From contig CAXNAA020000412.1 of assembly GCA_964200075.2 (NCBI GenBank), forward strand, positions 1 to 21,502: a DNA stretch of 21,502 nt, read 5' to 3'. The notes below the pieces were generated by a model. The model had not been told where the DNA came from and searched no databases. It was given only the letters and a program-made list of their open reading frames with translations. Positions 9,141-17,337 of this stretch are shown here, piece after piece. The position numbers and the translations under genes are program-made. This DNA is from Sphacelaria rigidula. Taxonomy: Eukaryota > Phaeophyceae > Sphacelariales. How positions within the stretch are numbered: the first letter of the stretch is position 1; each line of letters starts with the position of its first letter.

Positions 9141-9473
9141 ATGACGAATTTCTCCGAACATGGTAAATCTACCGACGTCCTTCCCGTGCCGAAAATGACA
9201 CAGGATGCAGTTGGAGCGACTCCACAGGCTGGTCCAGAAGCTCCAGCATCGATTGTGCAGGGTAGGTGCAATAGCAGCGGGGTTGAATCAAGGAACAGTA
9301 ACAAGAAGTCCGCGAAGAGGCGTTTGGAGGACGACCTGGTGGTAGAGTCAGACGGGAACGTGGAGAACGGGGATGGGTTGAGGAATGCGGGGGTAAAGCG
9401 GAAGTTGGAAATACGAGAAGCAAGCGGGACAGTGGGCCAGAAGAAGAAAAAGAGTCAGAGTGAGACTGACTAG
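9141..9473 (+). CDS. Lys-rich C-terminal exon or small nuclear protein
   Basis: This is an ATG-started frame of 110 codons ending TAG. The second half is low-complexity and charged, with three basic clusters resembling nuclear localisation signals: NKKSAKRRLEDD, VKRKLE and GQKKKKSQ. The codon and residue make-up is unlike the surrounding noise. It is on the kinase strand, 1.4 kb past exon 7. A phase-0 acceptor is available at 9203 (ATGACACAG) if it is the terminal kinase exon, reading DAVGATPQAGPEAP. Alternatively ATG 9141 is a true start of a separate small protein. The sequence does not decide between these. Confidence 0.5.
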   Translation: MTNFSEHGKSTDVLPVPKMTQDAVGATPQAGPEAPASIVQGRCNSSGVESRNSNKKSAKRRLEDDLVVESDGNVENGDGLRNAGVKRKLEIREASGTVGQKKKKSQSETD

Positions 9474-10410
9474 GGAGGTGTAGTGCTGGAGTGTGGCGTA
9501 TAACGGATTTCGTTCCACGCTGAACTGCGCTAACAACATCATGGTTCGCTGGTCGTAGCAATAGTGCACACAGGAATGGTGCCCAGCTTGTGGAGACCAA
9601 GTGTACCCCTTGCTAGTATAGTGCTTGTGCAGGATTATTCCCTGTACATTCTCTGTATGAGTGGGCCATTCGTGAACTGAGGAGAGCACAAGGAATCGAG
9701 CGGTGTCACTTGCACGCTATTCCATCGACGGGGTCGAAAGGGGGGGGGGGGGGCTGGATATCGTAAAAAAGTATGTAAAGTGCTCGTCATGTGTCGGCCT
9801 GGCTCAACCGATCGATCAGGTTGGCATGAGTATCACCTCAACCCACTAGCGAAGGTTTGGCAGGGTGATGGAGTTAGTGTATCACAAACAACGACGTACA
9901 AGCGTGGTGTTGTGAAATTGTACTGTTCCACAAGTTCCGATTGTTCAAGTGGAGTTTTAATTACATATGACATATTCATGATGGGGGGGGGGGGGGGCGT
10001 TCAGATAATGACTGCTTTCGTAAGGATTGCTACAACGACGGAGCTTTGTGACTCCCGGTTGCGTATGAGGATGGCTTCATGCTGATCTTATGGTGAGAAA
10101 TGTGACGGGGAGGGAACAAGGAAAGAGGTGCGTGGATTAATTAGCGTGTGTAGACTTCGTAGTGGGCGGGGATGTTAAGGGGAGGGGGAGGGGGGGGGGG
10201 GGTAGGTGTTTTTAGTGTTCTTGACGTTCTTGTGGTGCCAGGTTTCGTGTTGTTCCGTGACCGTGACCCTAAGCCGTCAGTATTCTTGTGTCGTCGTTGT
10301 TCTTGATATCGGTTATGCGAAATGGAAGATATGCGTGTATCGTCAGGGGTTGCCACGAAAATGCTCCCGGCTGCCAGGACTCAGTGGAATGAGTAGATCA
10401 TTGATGGAGG
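9474..10410. repeat. Gene-poor DNA with three poly-G tracts
   Basis: G runs occur on the + strand at 9740-9753 (14 G), 9983-9997 (15 G) and 10179-10202 (GGGG A GGGGG A then 12 G). The last is preceded by GGGCGGGG. No supported coding region. The tracts have G-quadruplex potential on the + strand. Confidence 0.85.
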
Positions 10411-10417
10411 CCTAGTC

Positions 10418-10500
10418 GTAGAATGGCCGAGTGGTGAATGGTCCGTTTAAACCGGAGTGGAACTCCGGCGGAGTATACACGTTGGGGTGAAGGAGACGTA
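10418..10500 (+). pseudogene. tRNA-Leu(UAA)-like fragment
   Basis: TGGCCGAGTGG at 10424-10434 is a good Pol III box A / D-arm match. It is followed by an anticodon-arm-like CCG-TTTAAAC-CGG (anticodon TAA) and then a hairpin CCGGAGT-GGA-ACTCCGG, which overlaps the arm and could mimic the long variable arm of class II tRNAs. No box B (GGTTCGANTCC) or matching acceptor stem follows, so it is at best a decayed tRNA or tRNA-derived repeat. Confidence 0.3.
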
Positions 10501-11800
10501 CGATAACGCGATATACTGGGTATTACAGTCAACCTTAGCTGACATATCGTTTTGTACGGTCGCCCCCTCAACAGTCTAGACGTAAAGGTCCCCTAAAGTC
10601 GAAACTTGTTGAATATTTGGTGCTACCCCTACGTGTTAGTGCTATTCCCCAGCGGGTGGTGGGCGTGTTAGCAAGCGGTGACGTACCCTTTAGAGGAGTG
10701 CTATCTTCTATGTGTGCTTGCCCAGGTGAATCTTTGATGTTATGACCGCGGGTCTGAATAATAGAGTTGATGAGGCAGTAGAATAACTACGGGGGGGCAG
10801 AAGGTCAAGACTCCGAGAGCCTGCGACATCGCTAGTTAAGTATGGTACATTGGTGCGGCGACTACTCGGACACGCGATGCGCCAAAATCGTTTACAGTAG
10901 GTATGTGCCAACGAATGTCGTAATGTCAGGGCCATATGTTGAGGTTTCAATTGTAGTGTCCCACCTTGCATGGGGGTAAAGAGGGACAGTGCTCCTAGGC
11001 ACATGAAGGCCATAGTTGGTGGTGTGGATATAAACTCCTGCGGCTTTTGAGCCTTTTATCAACAGTGAATGTTCACGCGGTACATGGCTTTGTGCTACGT
11101 TGGTCGGGAAAAAAGGAACTCGCGGTACTAGTAGTCCTTTACTTTTCTCGTTCGATGCCCTTGCTCGCGTGTTACCAAGCAGATATTCCCAGTAGACGCC
11201 AGGTGGCCCAGGAGTGGGCAAGGTGGGCACATAGGATACGTTTCCAGGAGAGACGAAGATATTCCTTCTCGGGGATTTGGAGTTTGACACGTATATTGTT
11301 TCACCAATTGCGGTAGTCCACGGCACGTGGACCGTCGAATTTCGACACCAACCTCATCACATCGTGCATACTTAACGCTACTACATTTTTAATGAATGGC
11401 TGAACGATTCAACACACATGGTGGAACATTACCCCGTCTTCACCGTATGTGCTATCGGCCATCGAATTCCCATGGCAACATATATGTATACTGTGCTACT
11501 GTAGTGTATAATGATATACAGTAAGAATATACCACCGCGCCACGGTGGTTTAACTGCTTCAACTGAAACCAGTTACGGCTGAGGAGAGCCAACGATTCTT
11601 ATTCAGGTGGATGCGTTTGATTTTTTTCTGAAAAACATGTGGTTTCCATCAGTATGTAGCCTCTACCTGACGATCTGGAGAAGAGGATTTTCAACGAGGG
11701 ACTCCTCCAGTATCACTGGCCTCGTGCTCGACAAGTCCTTTCTTCTCACTTTTTATTATCACGGAGCGATCCAGAAACAGACCACATCATGAGCCAGACA
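10501..11800. other. No supported gene
   Basis: The longest frame is a minus-strand ORF of 144 codons (10892-11326) opening on GTG. It has no recognised domain and a length expected by chance. A perfect 7-bp hairpin ACCACCG-CGCCA-CGGTGGT lies at 11531-11549. Nothing else is resolved. Confidence 0.5.
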
Positions 11801-12026
11801 GCAAGGGGCCACAAAGATAAGGGCCATCCAGGATATATTCCAGGATCCCCTGTCCCCTGCCACTGCTCCAACCATGCATGCGATTATTCTGAAATCTACG
11901 GCTTGGTATCATTTGGCTACAGCACCCCCGAAGCGAATTCAAGACAAACGAACAAGCTTGACAATCAACAAAAACCAAGGCGAAATCTCATGCGCCAGAT
12001 TACAAAGAAATACTACATTCCGACGC
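11801..12026 (-). mobile_element. Possible 3' end / LTR start of the gypsy remnant
   Basis: Downstream of the chromodomain stop on the minus strand a short purine run (TTCGGGGG) at about 11931-11938 is followed by TGCTGTAGCC. This could be a polypurine tract and the first bases of a 3' LTR. No second LTR is present in the window to confirm it. Confidence 0.25.
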
Positions 12027-12500
12027 TCATTTACTGCTCAGCGCCCGAGTCAACCGCATTTCATGCAGTCCTTTGTGAACAAATTCAGGCGCAGAAGGAT
12101 GAACCTTGCGAAGAGACTCCCACGCACGTTCTTCAGCACCGAACCCTTCCCAATCGACCAAAACAATGACATCACCATTGTCATCCTCAGCGACGTGCAC
12201 CAAAGCATTCATCCGACGTTAACCTTGAGCATACCAATGCTGAAATACATCTTTTAGTTCCGCAGTGATGTGCAACTGCGAGTCAGCATAGAAACGTAAA
12301 CGAGCGACATGGGCCGAGTGCACAGCGCCAGAAATAATGTTCTGCACCGAATACACGTAAGCGTGATCGGCTTCGACCACTCGCCACGGACCTGTCCACG
12401 TGGACATCAACTTTGGCGTCACACCTTGCCTACGAACACGGGCATACAATACGAAATCGCCAACTGCAAACTTGGGCAACACAGCCTGGCCCTGAGCAAG
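12027..12500 (-). pseudogene. Ty3/gypsy chromovirus fragment: integrase C-terminus and chromodomain
   Basis: On the minus strand the frame opens at 12500 and reads AQGQAVLPKFAVGDFVLYAR, then KLMSTWTGPWRVV, the hallmark integrase C-terminal / GPY-like segment of Ty3/gypsy elements. HSAHVARLRFYAD follows, with a TAA at 12221-12219. The same frame then resumes with DVIVLVDWEGFGAEERAWES, a chromodomain with its aromatic and acidic core, and stops at 12029-12027. Such domains direct chromovirus integration to chromatin marks. Only the last ~470 bp of pol remain; no protease, reverse transcriptase or RNase H is present. Upstream (higher coordinates) it breaks off at a TAG into AT-rich repeats. Because of the internal stop and truncation it is not functional as it stands. 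Confidence 0.9.
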
Positions 12501-12810
12501 CTATATTGAATCATGAATATATAGATATTGACCTCGTGTGGCAGCCAATATATTACTCGATCAATATATATATATATATTTGTGCCTTGCCGCACCAACG
12601 TTTTACTCGGTCAATGTATGTGGAGGTGGCGCGTATCATGATATATTGTTCAGTCGATATATATTGCATGTCGCGAGCCTTGACATGTTGATGGCACGAT
12701 ATATTTTGAACTGTTTCGTGCCATCATACTGCTCGCCCAATATATGCTGACCACCCGACGCGTCGACATATTGAGCGGGCAATATATATTACATATTGTT
12801 TTGTCCAGGG
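12501..12810. repeat. AT-rich degenerate repeat with ATAT cores
   Basis: Motifs of the form CTCG-R-TCAATATAT recur at about 12556, 12608 and 12650, roughly 50 bp apart, with inverted versions (GCCCAATATATG at 12734, GAGCGGGCAATATATAT at 12773). A (TA)n run lies at 12562-12580. GGCACG...CGTGCC (about 12692-12722) forms an inverted pair around ATATATTTTGAACTG. Confidence 0.6.
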
Positions 12811-13036
12811 TGTGGAGTATTTACAGAACTTACAGAACTAACGGGTACCGGCACAGGGGTTACAGAATCTATCGGGTAGGTATAGGAGGCTTACAGAGAA
12901 TTCAAAACCTTTCTGGTGAGGAATGAAGATTGCATAGAAAATCGAATCCGCACCCGGGTATTCTTAAAAGGTTATGCCCTAACCCGGGTAGGGATAAATC
13001 TTGTGTACAGAAAATACAAATCTGTCGGGTAAGGGT

Positions 13037-13282
13037 ATAGGGGGGGTACAATAGACACGGAAATATCGTGGGCCGGTATGAAAGTGTCACCGAAGTCACA
13101 GACCGATTGAGTAGGAGTATGAAAGTGTTACCGAAGTCACAGACCTATCGAGTAGGGGGATGAAAGTCTCACATAATTCACAGAAATATCGGGTAGGGCA
13201 ATGAAAGTATTGCAGAAGCTACAGAAATGTTGGGTACCGGAATGAAAGTCTTACAGAAGTCATAGAACTGTCGGGAAGGGAT
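13037..13282 (+). repeat. 41-bp minisatellite, about six units
   Basis: Well-preserved units start at 13078, 13119, 13160, 13201 and 13242, exactly 41 bp apart, each beginning ATGAAAGT and carrying CACAGA...TCG-GTAGG. The unit before 13078 (from 13037) is degenerate, and weaker relatives reach back to about 12815. 41 is not a multiple of three, so the array is not coding. Further units occur at 13721-13793 beyond a 437-bp interruption. Confidence 0.92.
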
Positions 13283-13476
13283 AATACCCGGCAAGATACC
13301 CCGGGTATACAACAAACCGTATCGTATATAACACAGACTTGGACACCACCACCATCAAATTCGACGACCTGCACCTTGCTACTTGATACTGCTGGTGGCG
13401 CAGATGAAGCGCCCCCACTCGATCCACCACTCGTGTCTAGGAATGGTCCACCCCGACGGTCTGTATTGCTTTCCAT
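13219..13476 (-). CDS. Ser/Gly-rich ORF start with upstream TATA box (truncated)
   Basis: The ATG on the minus strand at 13476-13474 opens an ORF reading MESNTDRRGGPFLDTSGGSS, then SSKVQVVEFDGGGVQVCVIY. TATAAAAG lies 61-68 bp upstream (13537-13544, minus). The peptide up to about 13290 looks natural; beyond it the frame runs into the minisatellite and ends at 13219, so the natural 3' part has been lost. It may be the 5' end of a gene or retrotransposon carried into the repeat array. No domain is recognised. Confidence 0.35.
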   Translation of the reverse strand: MESNTDRRGGPFLDTSGGSSGGASSAPPAVSSSKVQVVEFDGGGVQVCVIYDTVCCIPGVSCRVLSLPDSSMTSVRLSFRYPTFL

Positions 13477-13536
13477 GTTTCGCTTTTCCACTCAACGGTA
13501 CCGCGTAACCCGTCAGTGTACGAAACTTGATTACAA

Positions 13537-13544
13537 CTTTTATA
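13537..13544 (-). promoter_or_regulatory. Candidate TATA box
   Basis: The minus-strand sequence is TATAAAAG, 60-70 bp upstream of the ATG at 13476. Spacing fits a core promoter with transcription starting about 30 bp before the ATG. Confidence 0.35.
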
Positions 13545-13720
13545 GGTGTATGGTTTTGAGTGAACGAGGGGAGTTTGATTGGAGTGGGTTAGGGAACAAA
13601 TGAAAGTTATCAGACTGCGTAGGGATTGAATCAATATTCATACCTCCCCCGGACATATACCTGGAATCTGCCTACATTGGATATACGCACAAGAGTATAC
13701 CCTGAGCCCGGGTTGGGGTA

Positions 13721-13810
13721 ATGAGAGGCTGACAGACCTCACAGAATTGTCGACCAGGGGTGTGATGGCCTTACAAAACTGTCGGGCACCGGCATGAAAT
13801 TTCACAGGGG
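13721..13810 (+). repeat. 41-bp minisatellite, distal part
   Basis: A full unit at 13721-13761 (ATGAGAGGCTGACAGACCTC...), a shortened one at 13762-13793 and the beginning of another (ATGAAATTTCACAG) match the array at 13037-13282. This shows that the array was split. Confidence 0.8.
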
Positions 13811-13841
13811 TGACAGGATTCAGGAACACACAGCAGTAACC

Positions 13842-14447
13842 GGTCGCCTCAGTGGAAACCTTCTGACAATTGGGACGTGGGTTCGAATCTCGGGACGACC
13901 TGGGATTTTCTCTCACACCATGCCCAAGAGTGTGTTGTCATCCCATCTATTCTGGACGCTAGTCTACACCTTTCGGTATATGTGGGCGCACCAGCCGGGG
14001 TCACAAAGGAGGAAGGCCAACACAGGAGATTTTCGTTTTTGTTTTGCTTTAGTTCTCCACCTTCTTTCTGCGGTGCTTGCCTTTATTTTTTATTGCGAGA
14101 GGAGATTAGCAGTCCCTTTCCCTCGTCGACCATTGAGTCGAATTTTGTGTACCGACGACATAGTCGCTCTTCACTGTTGGGCATGAGAAAACATCCCAAA
14201 TCATTCTGAGATTCGAACCCACGGCCCAACCGTCAGAAGGTGCCTAGGTTACCAACTGAGACAGCGGGGCGACCGGCTAGAGTGGAGAGCGACTATGTCG
14301 TGCGTACACAAAGCCCTACTTCAATATCGACGAGGGGAGGGACCGCTGAGCCCTTCCCTCGGTAAAAAGAAAGGCAAGCACCGCAGAAGGGAGGTGGAGT
14401 ACTCAAAAGACACAAAAAAACTCCTGTGTTAGCCTTCCTCTGTGCGA
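13842..14447 (+). mobile_element. tRNA-headed SINE-like element (outer copy), interrupted
   Basis: The outer copy starts with GGTCGCC at 13842, has a box B GGTTCGAATCT at 13880-13890 and an acceptor-like GACGACC at 13894-13900. It runs to CATGCCCAAGAGTG (ends 13932). It resumes at 14279/14285 with GAGAGCGACTATGTCG and continues to about 14447 (GCCTTCCTCTGTG). The join matches the inner copy base for base in length, so 13933-14278 is an insertion. The head has a shortened D-arm. The body is non-coding; RNA polymerase III transcription and LINE-driven mobility are inferred from the class. Confidence 0.75.
13933..14278 (-). mobile_element. tRNA-headed SINE-like element (inner copy, inverted)
   Basis: The element is 346 bp on the minus strand. 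Its head from 14276 reads GGTCGCCCCGCTGTCTCAGT and includes a near-consensus box A (TGTCTCAGTTGG), an anticodon-like loop TTCTGAC (CTG) and box B GGTTCGAATCT. It is followed by the body shared with the outer copy (about 80% identity by eye). It is flanked by AGAGTG at 13927-13932 and 14279-14284, a 6-bp target-site duplication within the outer copy. The intact head suggests this copy was active more recently than the outer one. Confidence 0.75.
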
Positions 14448-14457
14448 AAAAAGTATA

Positions 14458-15153
14458 CTTCCTCTGTATCATAAGTCTGTGCAGTTATGTTTTTGCGCCC
14501 CCTTAAGGGTGTCCGATCTGTTTTCCGTTTTTTTCGTTGAATTCTCCGGCGTTTTTTGAGCAAGAAAAACCCACTTTTTTTTTCAGCTGGTGCTTGAACC
14601 AGGCGGCCTAACGGCTTAGAAAAGTTGAGTCGGTCCAAAAATGGCCATTTTTCGCCCCTTTCTAGGGGTGGGTGGGTCGGGCACCACGGAAAACAAAGCA
14701 GGAAAAACCAAGAATTAGCGCTTGCCCTAAACCTTCAACCCCCCTCTTCTCAACGGTCCATGTCGCGTACCCTATACTAAAACCAAGACAATTGGGGGTC
14801 TCACACTAAAACCAAGACACTTGAGGGGTAAATGGTTATAATAAATCTAGGGCGAGGTGGGGGAGTACTTGGGGGCATATCCCTCGTTTCTAGTGTGCGG
14901 GGGTAATCACGAATTATTGCAAGAATTCTCAAAAACATTATCAAAAACGTTCTCAAAAATATTCTCCAAACAGGGCCAAAATGGGTATATTTTGACCTAG
15001 TTTTAGTGTACAAGATCATCTCCGAATTTTTTTTCAGTGAGCTTCGTATGCGTTTTGTCTTTCTAACGCGCCCGGCCAAAGGCTAAACGTAAAAGTATAA
15101 GTACCTTTACGACTAAGCGCCCATAACTGCACAGACTTATGATACAGAGGAAG
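14458..15153. mobile_element. 696-bp MITE with 32-bp terminal inverted repeats and TA duplication
   Basis: The left end begins CTTCCTCTGTATCATAAGTC at 14458, and the right end at 15153 is its exact reverse complement for 32 bp (to GTTATG). TA lies immediately outside both ends (14456-14457 and 15154-15155), the target preference of Tc1/mariner transposons. The 5' CTTCCTCTGT resembles Stowaway-type ends (CTCCCTCCGT). No transposase ORF is present, so it is non-autonomous. Inside are two copies of ACTAAAACCAAGACA and poly-T/poly-A runs. Confidence 0.88.
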
Positions 15154-15155
15154 TA

Positions 15156-16130
15156 TTCACCCATAAATGGGGAAATAAGAATCCACCCACACCTTCTATT
15201 ATGGCCAATCCCGCGTCGTTTTTTTATTCGGGAGCCCACTTTTTCTTAATCTGAGGCGTTAGACCAACGTGCATGGTAGCCAATCCCGAATGTGGCGGGA
15301 CCCCAATCTGTGCCAAATCGGGGGGATTCAAATTCGCGAAACTCAGATTCGTGTGTACACCTGTATGTGTCCTCGTTTCACAGATTTGTTGAAATTGTTG
15401 TGTACATGGAGTGTCATTTTCTGCAGGGGTGTCGTGTCACAATGAAGCCGAACAAGAGGCAGGCAGTGATTCATCTTTCAAGAGCAGCGTCGTACCGTGG
15501 TACCCTAGGGTCTAATGCAGTGCAGTACACTCCATAATCACAGTACATGGTAATGCCGTGTGGTAAAACATGGCGATATAGTCGGTATTGCGAAAACAAT
15601 GCACAGTGTGCGCCAGGCATTCACAGTGTGCATAGTGTGCGACAAGATTTCACGAGTGCAGTGCCACTCATCGCCCTTCAAGTACAGCGACAGCGGAGGG
15701 TAGGACAGTACAGTACCGTCTGTTATGATACACACAGACAGTAGCGCAGTGCATCATAAAATATTACCATCGCACCAGGGTACGGCGTCAACACTTCTTA
15801 TCCGCCTGTCAAACCCCCGTGCGAAGCGCCGTGCGAAGCGCAGCTCTGCAAGCACAAACAGTTCAGTAGTGCAAGGTTGCAAATACAGGCTGTGCTCGCG
15901 AACACAGTACAGTAGGTTCCTGTATACTTCGGACACAAACAAGCTGGCATCTAGTAGCGGTGTTGTCGGCAATGTCTGTAGTTGTACACCGTCTAACGGG
16001 AGGACTCATTTTAAAATATGTTGGCATCGATTTCCTGCCCGGTTCGTGGTTGCTTTCTCCTCTATCCCTATGCAAAGCTTCGGAAGGTCGGACGAATTGA
16101 TGATTCGTCTAGAAATTACTTGCTTTTAGT
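15156..16130. other. Unassigned, short repeats only
   Basis: GCCAATCCCG occurs twice (about 15206 and 15281). A minus-strand segment at about 15238-15275 resembles the D and anticodon arms of a tRNA-Leu (GGTCTAACGCCTCAGATTAAG) but has no T-arm. Many ACAGTACAGTA / CACAGTGTGC motifs occur between 15520 and 15740. No convincing gene. Confidence 0.45.
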
Positions 16131-16136
16131 GTGATT

Positions 16137-16155
16137 GATTCGTACCGTACGAATC
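16137..16155. repeat. 9-bp perfect palindrome
   Basis: GATTCGTAC-C-GTACGAATC. A second hairpin, GACGAAT-TGATG-ATTCGTC, lies just upstream at 16091-16109; both share ATTCGT. Confidence 0.85.
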
Positions 16156-16339
16156 GATCCTTAGGCTTTGTTACCAGCGTTGCAACCCAGGTACGCGCAG
16201 CCCAGGCACGTGTAATGGCACAGAAATCGCGTCGAAACGTTCTTGACCAGCGGTCAACTATTGTTTTACCTTTTTAGAGCAACCAGGCCTGAAGAATCGT
16301 GGATTTGGTGATTCGAACCGGCGATGATTCATCCGAACC

Positions 16340-16442
16340 GTGAAAGCTTCACGAGTTAATAAACCGGGAAGTCGATCACGGTGCGTGGTTGCTCTCTCCT
16401 CTGTGAAAGCTTCACGAGTGAATGAACCGGAACGTCGATCAC
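16340..16442 (+). repeat. 40-bp direct repeat, two copies 63 bp apart
   Basis: Copies at 16340-16379 and 16403-16442 agree at about 36 of 40 positions, starting GTGAAAGCTTCACGAGT and ending GTCGATCAC. A related flank, CGTGGTTGCTYTCTCCTCT, occurs before the second copy (16384) and at 16045, so the segment is a fragment of a larger dispersed or tandem repeat. Confidence 0.85.
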
Positions 16443-17175
16443 TTAGTTTAACAGCCCCTCCACCTCAGCCACGGACGGCGTCGGCACGCACAAGCGAAGA
16501 CAACGGAGAAATCGGCAATAAAGCTGAACTTTCTTGAGGGTGTTTAAAGTGATTATGAGAGCCGGTTGCTACGTATGGTTCCTCCAACCTCCAAACGTGC
16601 CTCGATCGAAGCTACGACAGTCCAGTCTGAGAAGTTCAATCAAAACTCGCCCTGGTCAAAAGGGGTCGAATCATGGGTGTTCTCGAGTGCGCCCAGAGAC
16701 AGAAGCGAAACGCAACGCCATGAGTACCAATGAAGCTGAAACTTGTCGAGGGCGTCTCGGTTGATGTTAGAAGAGCGATGAGATGTTTTTTTCGCGCAGC
16801 GCGGCTTCGAATCAATACGCGAAAAAAAGTGCGTGGCTCGGAGCATCGTGATGAGGCCTGGACGGATAGGACAGGACAGAATATGTTTTGAATTTTGGTT
16901 CAGTAGAAGCCTTTTCAGCCCTAAGGGCCTCAAAGGAACTTGGTAGTATAGCTAGCTAGCTCTCTGTCACGTTTCGTTGACCTTTTTCAAAGTTGCGCAT
17001 TAAAACGTGCACACCACCGAAATCTGTGGTCCTCCGATGCATGCAACTTCAACTTCCCTCTACTTGTCGACGGTATCGCACAAAAAGTGTCCGAGCTGAC
17101 ACGGGGATGAGCGGGCGGATGAACTTCCACTTGTGAGCTACTCCGAGTAAGTCCAGAGTGTCGCAAGTTGAGTCA
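16443..17175. other. Unassigned
   Basis: A weak direct repeat (AAGCTGAAC...GAGGG at about 16520 and 16732) and AGCTAGCTAGCT at 16949-16960 are seen. No supported gene. Confidence 0.4.
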
Positions 17176-17337
17176 TCATTGTCGAGTCGCGGACCCCTTC
17201 AGCCTGTCGGCCCTCGCCGCTTGTTCGCGTCGCCGCTTTGAGATTACGTCCACGGACGATTGGAACTCCTCGTCTGCGTCTCTGTAGTACCACGTGCCGT
17301 CCTTGGACAGAAATAAACGTTTCTCGTCAAGAGACAT
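17176..17337 (-). CDS. Hypothetical 53-residue protein or first exon
   Basis: This is a complete minus-strand ORF, ATG at 17337-17335 to TGA at 17178-17176, with an in-frame TAG ten codons before the ATG and two tandem stops at the end. It starts MSLDEKRLFLSKDGTWYYRD, continues ADEEFQSSVDVISKRRREQA, and ends with a basic helix-like tail. The acidic/aromatic first half and the Arg-rich second half look like a genuine folded or nucleic-acid-associated peptide. No family is recognised. It could also be a conserved exon or a remnant of a mobile-element protein. Confidence 0.5.
   Translation of the reverse strand: MSLDEKRLFLSKDGTWYYRDADEEFQSSVDVISKRRREQAARADRLKGSATRQ

Noticed and set aside
10892-11326. 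144-codon minus-strand frame
   Set aside because: GTG opening, no domain, chance length; no splice or promoter context.
11874-12257. Plus-strand frames across the gypsy fragment
   Set aside because: They are antisense shadows of the integrase/chromodomain frame on the minus strand.
13078-13282. CRISPR array
   Set aside because: Units are contiguous 41-bp tandem repeats without unique spacers, in a eukaryotic context.
14205-14276. Genuine tRNA gene on the minus strand
   Set aside because: Box A/B and an anticodon-like loop are present, but the stems pair poorly and the sequence continues into a repeated SINE body with a second copy nearby.
14601-14640. tRNA-like GGTTCAAGCACC segment inside the 696-bp MITE
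   Set aside because: Only a T-arm-like motif is visible; no consistent cloverleaf could be drawn.
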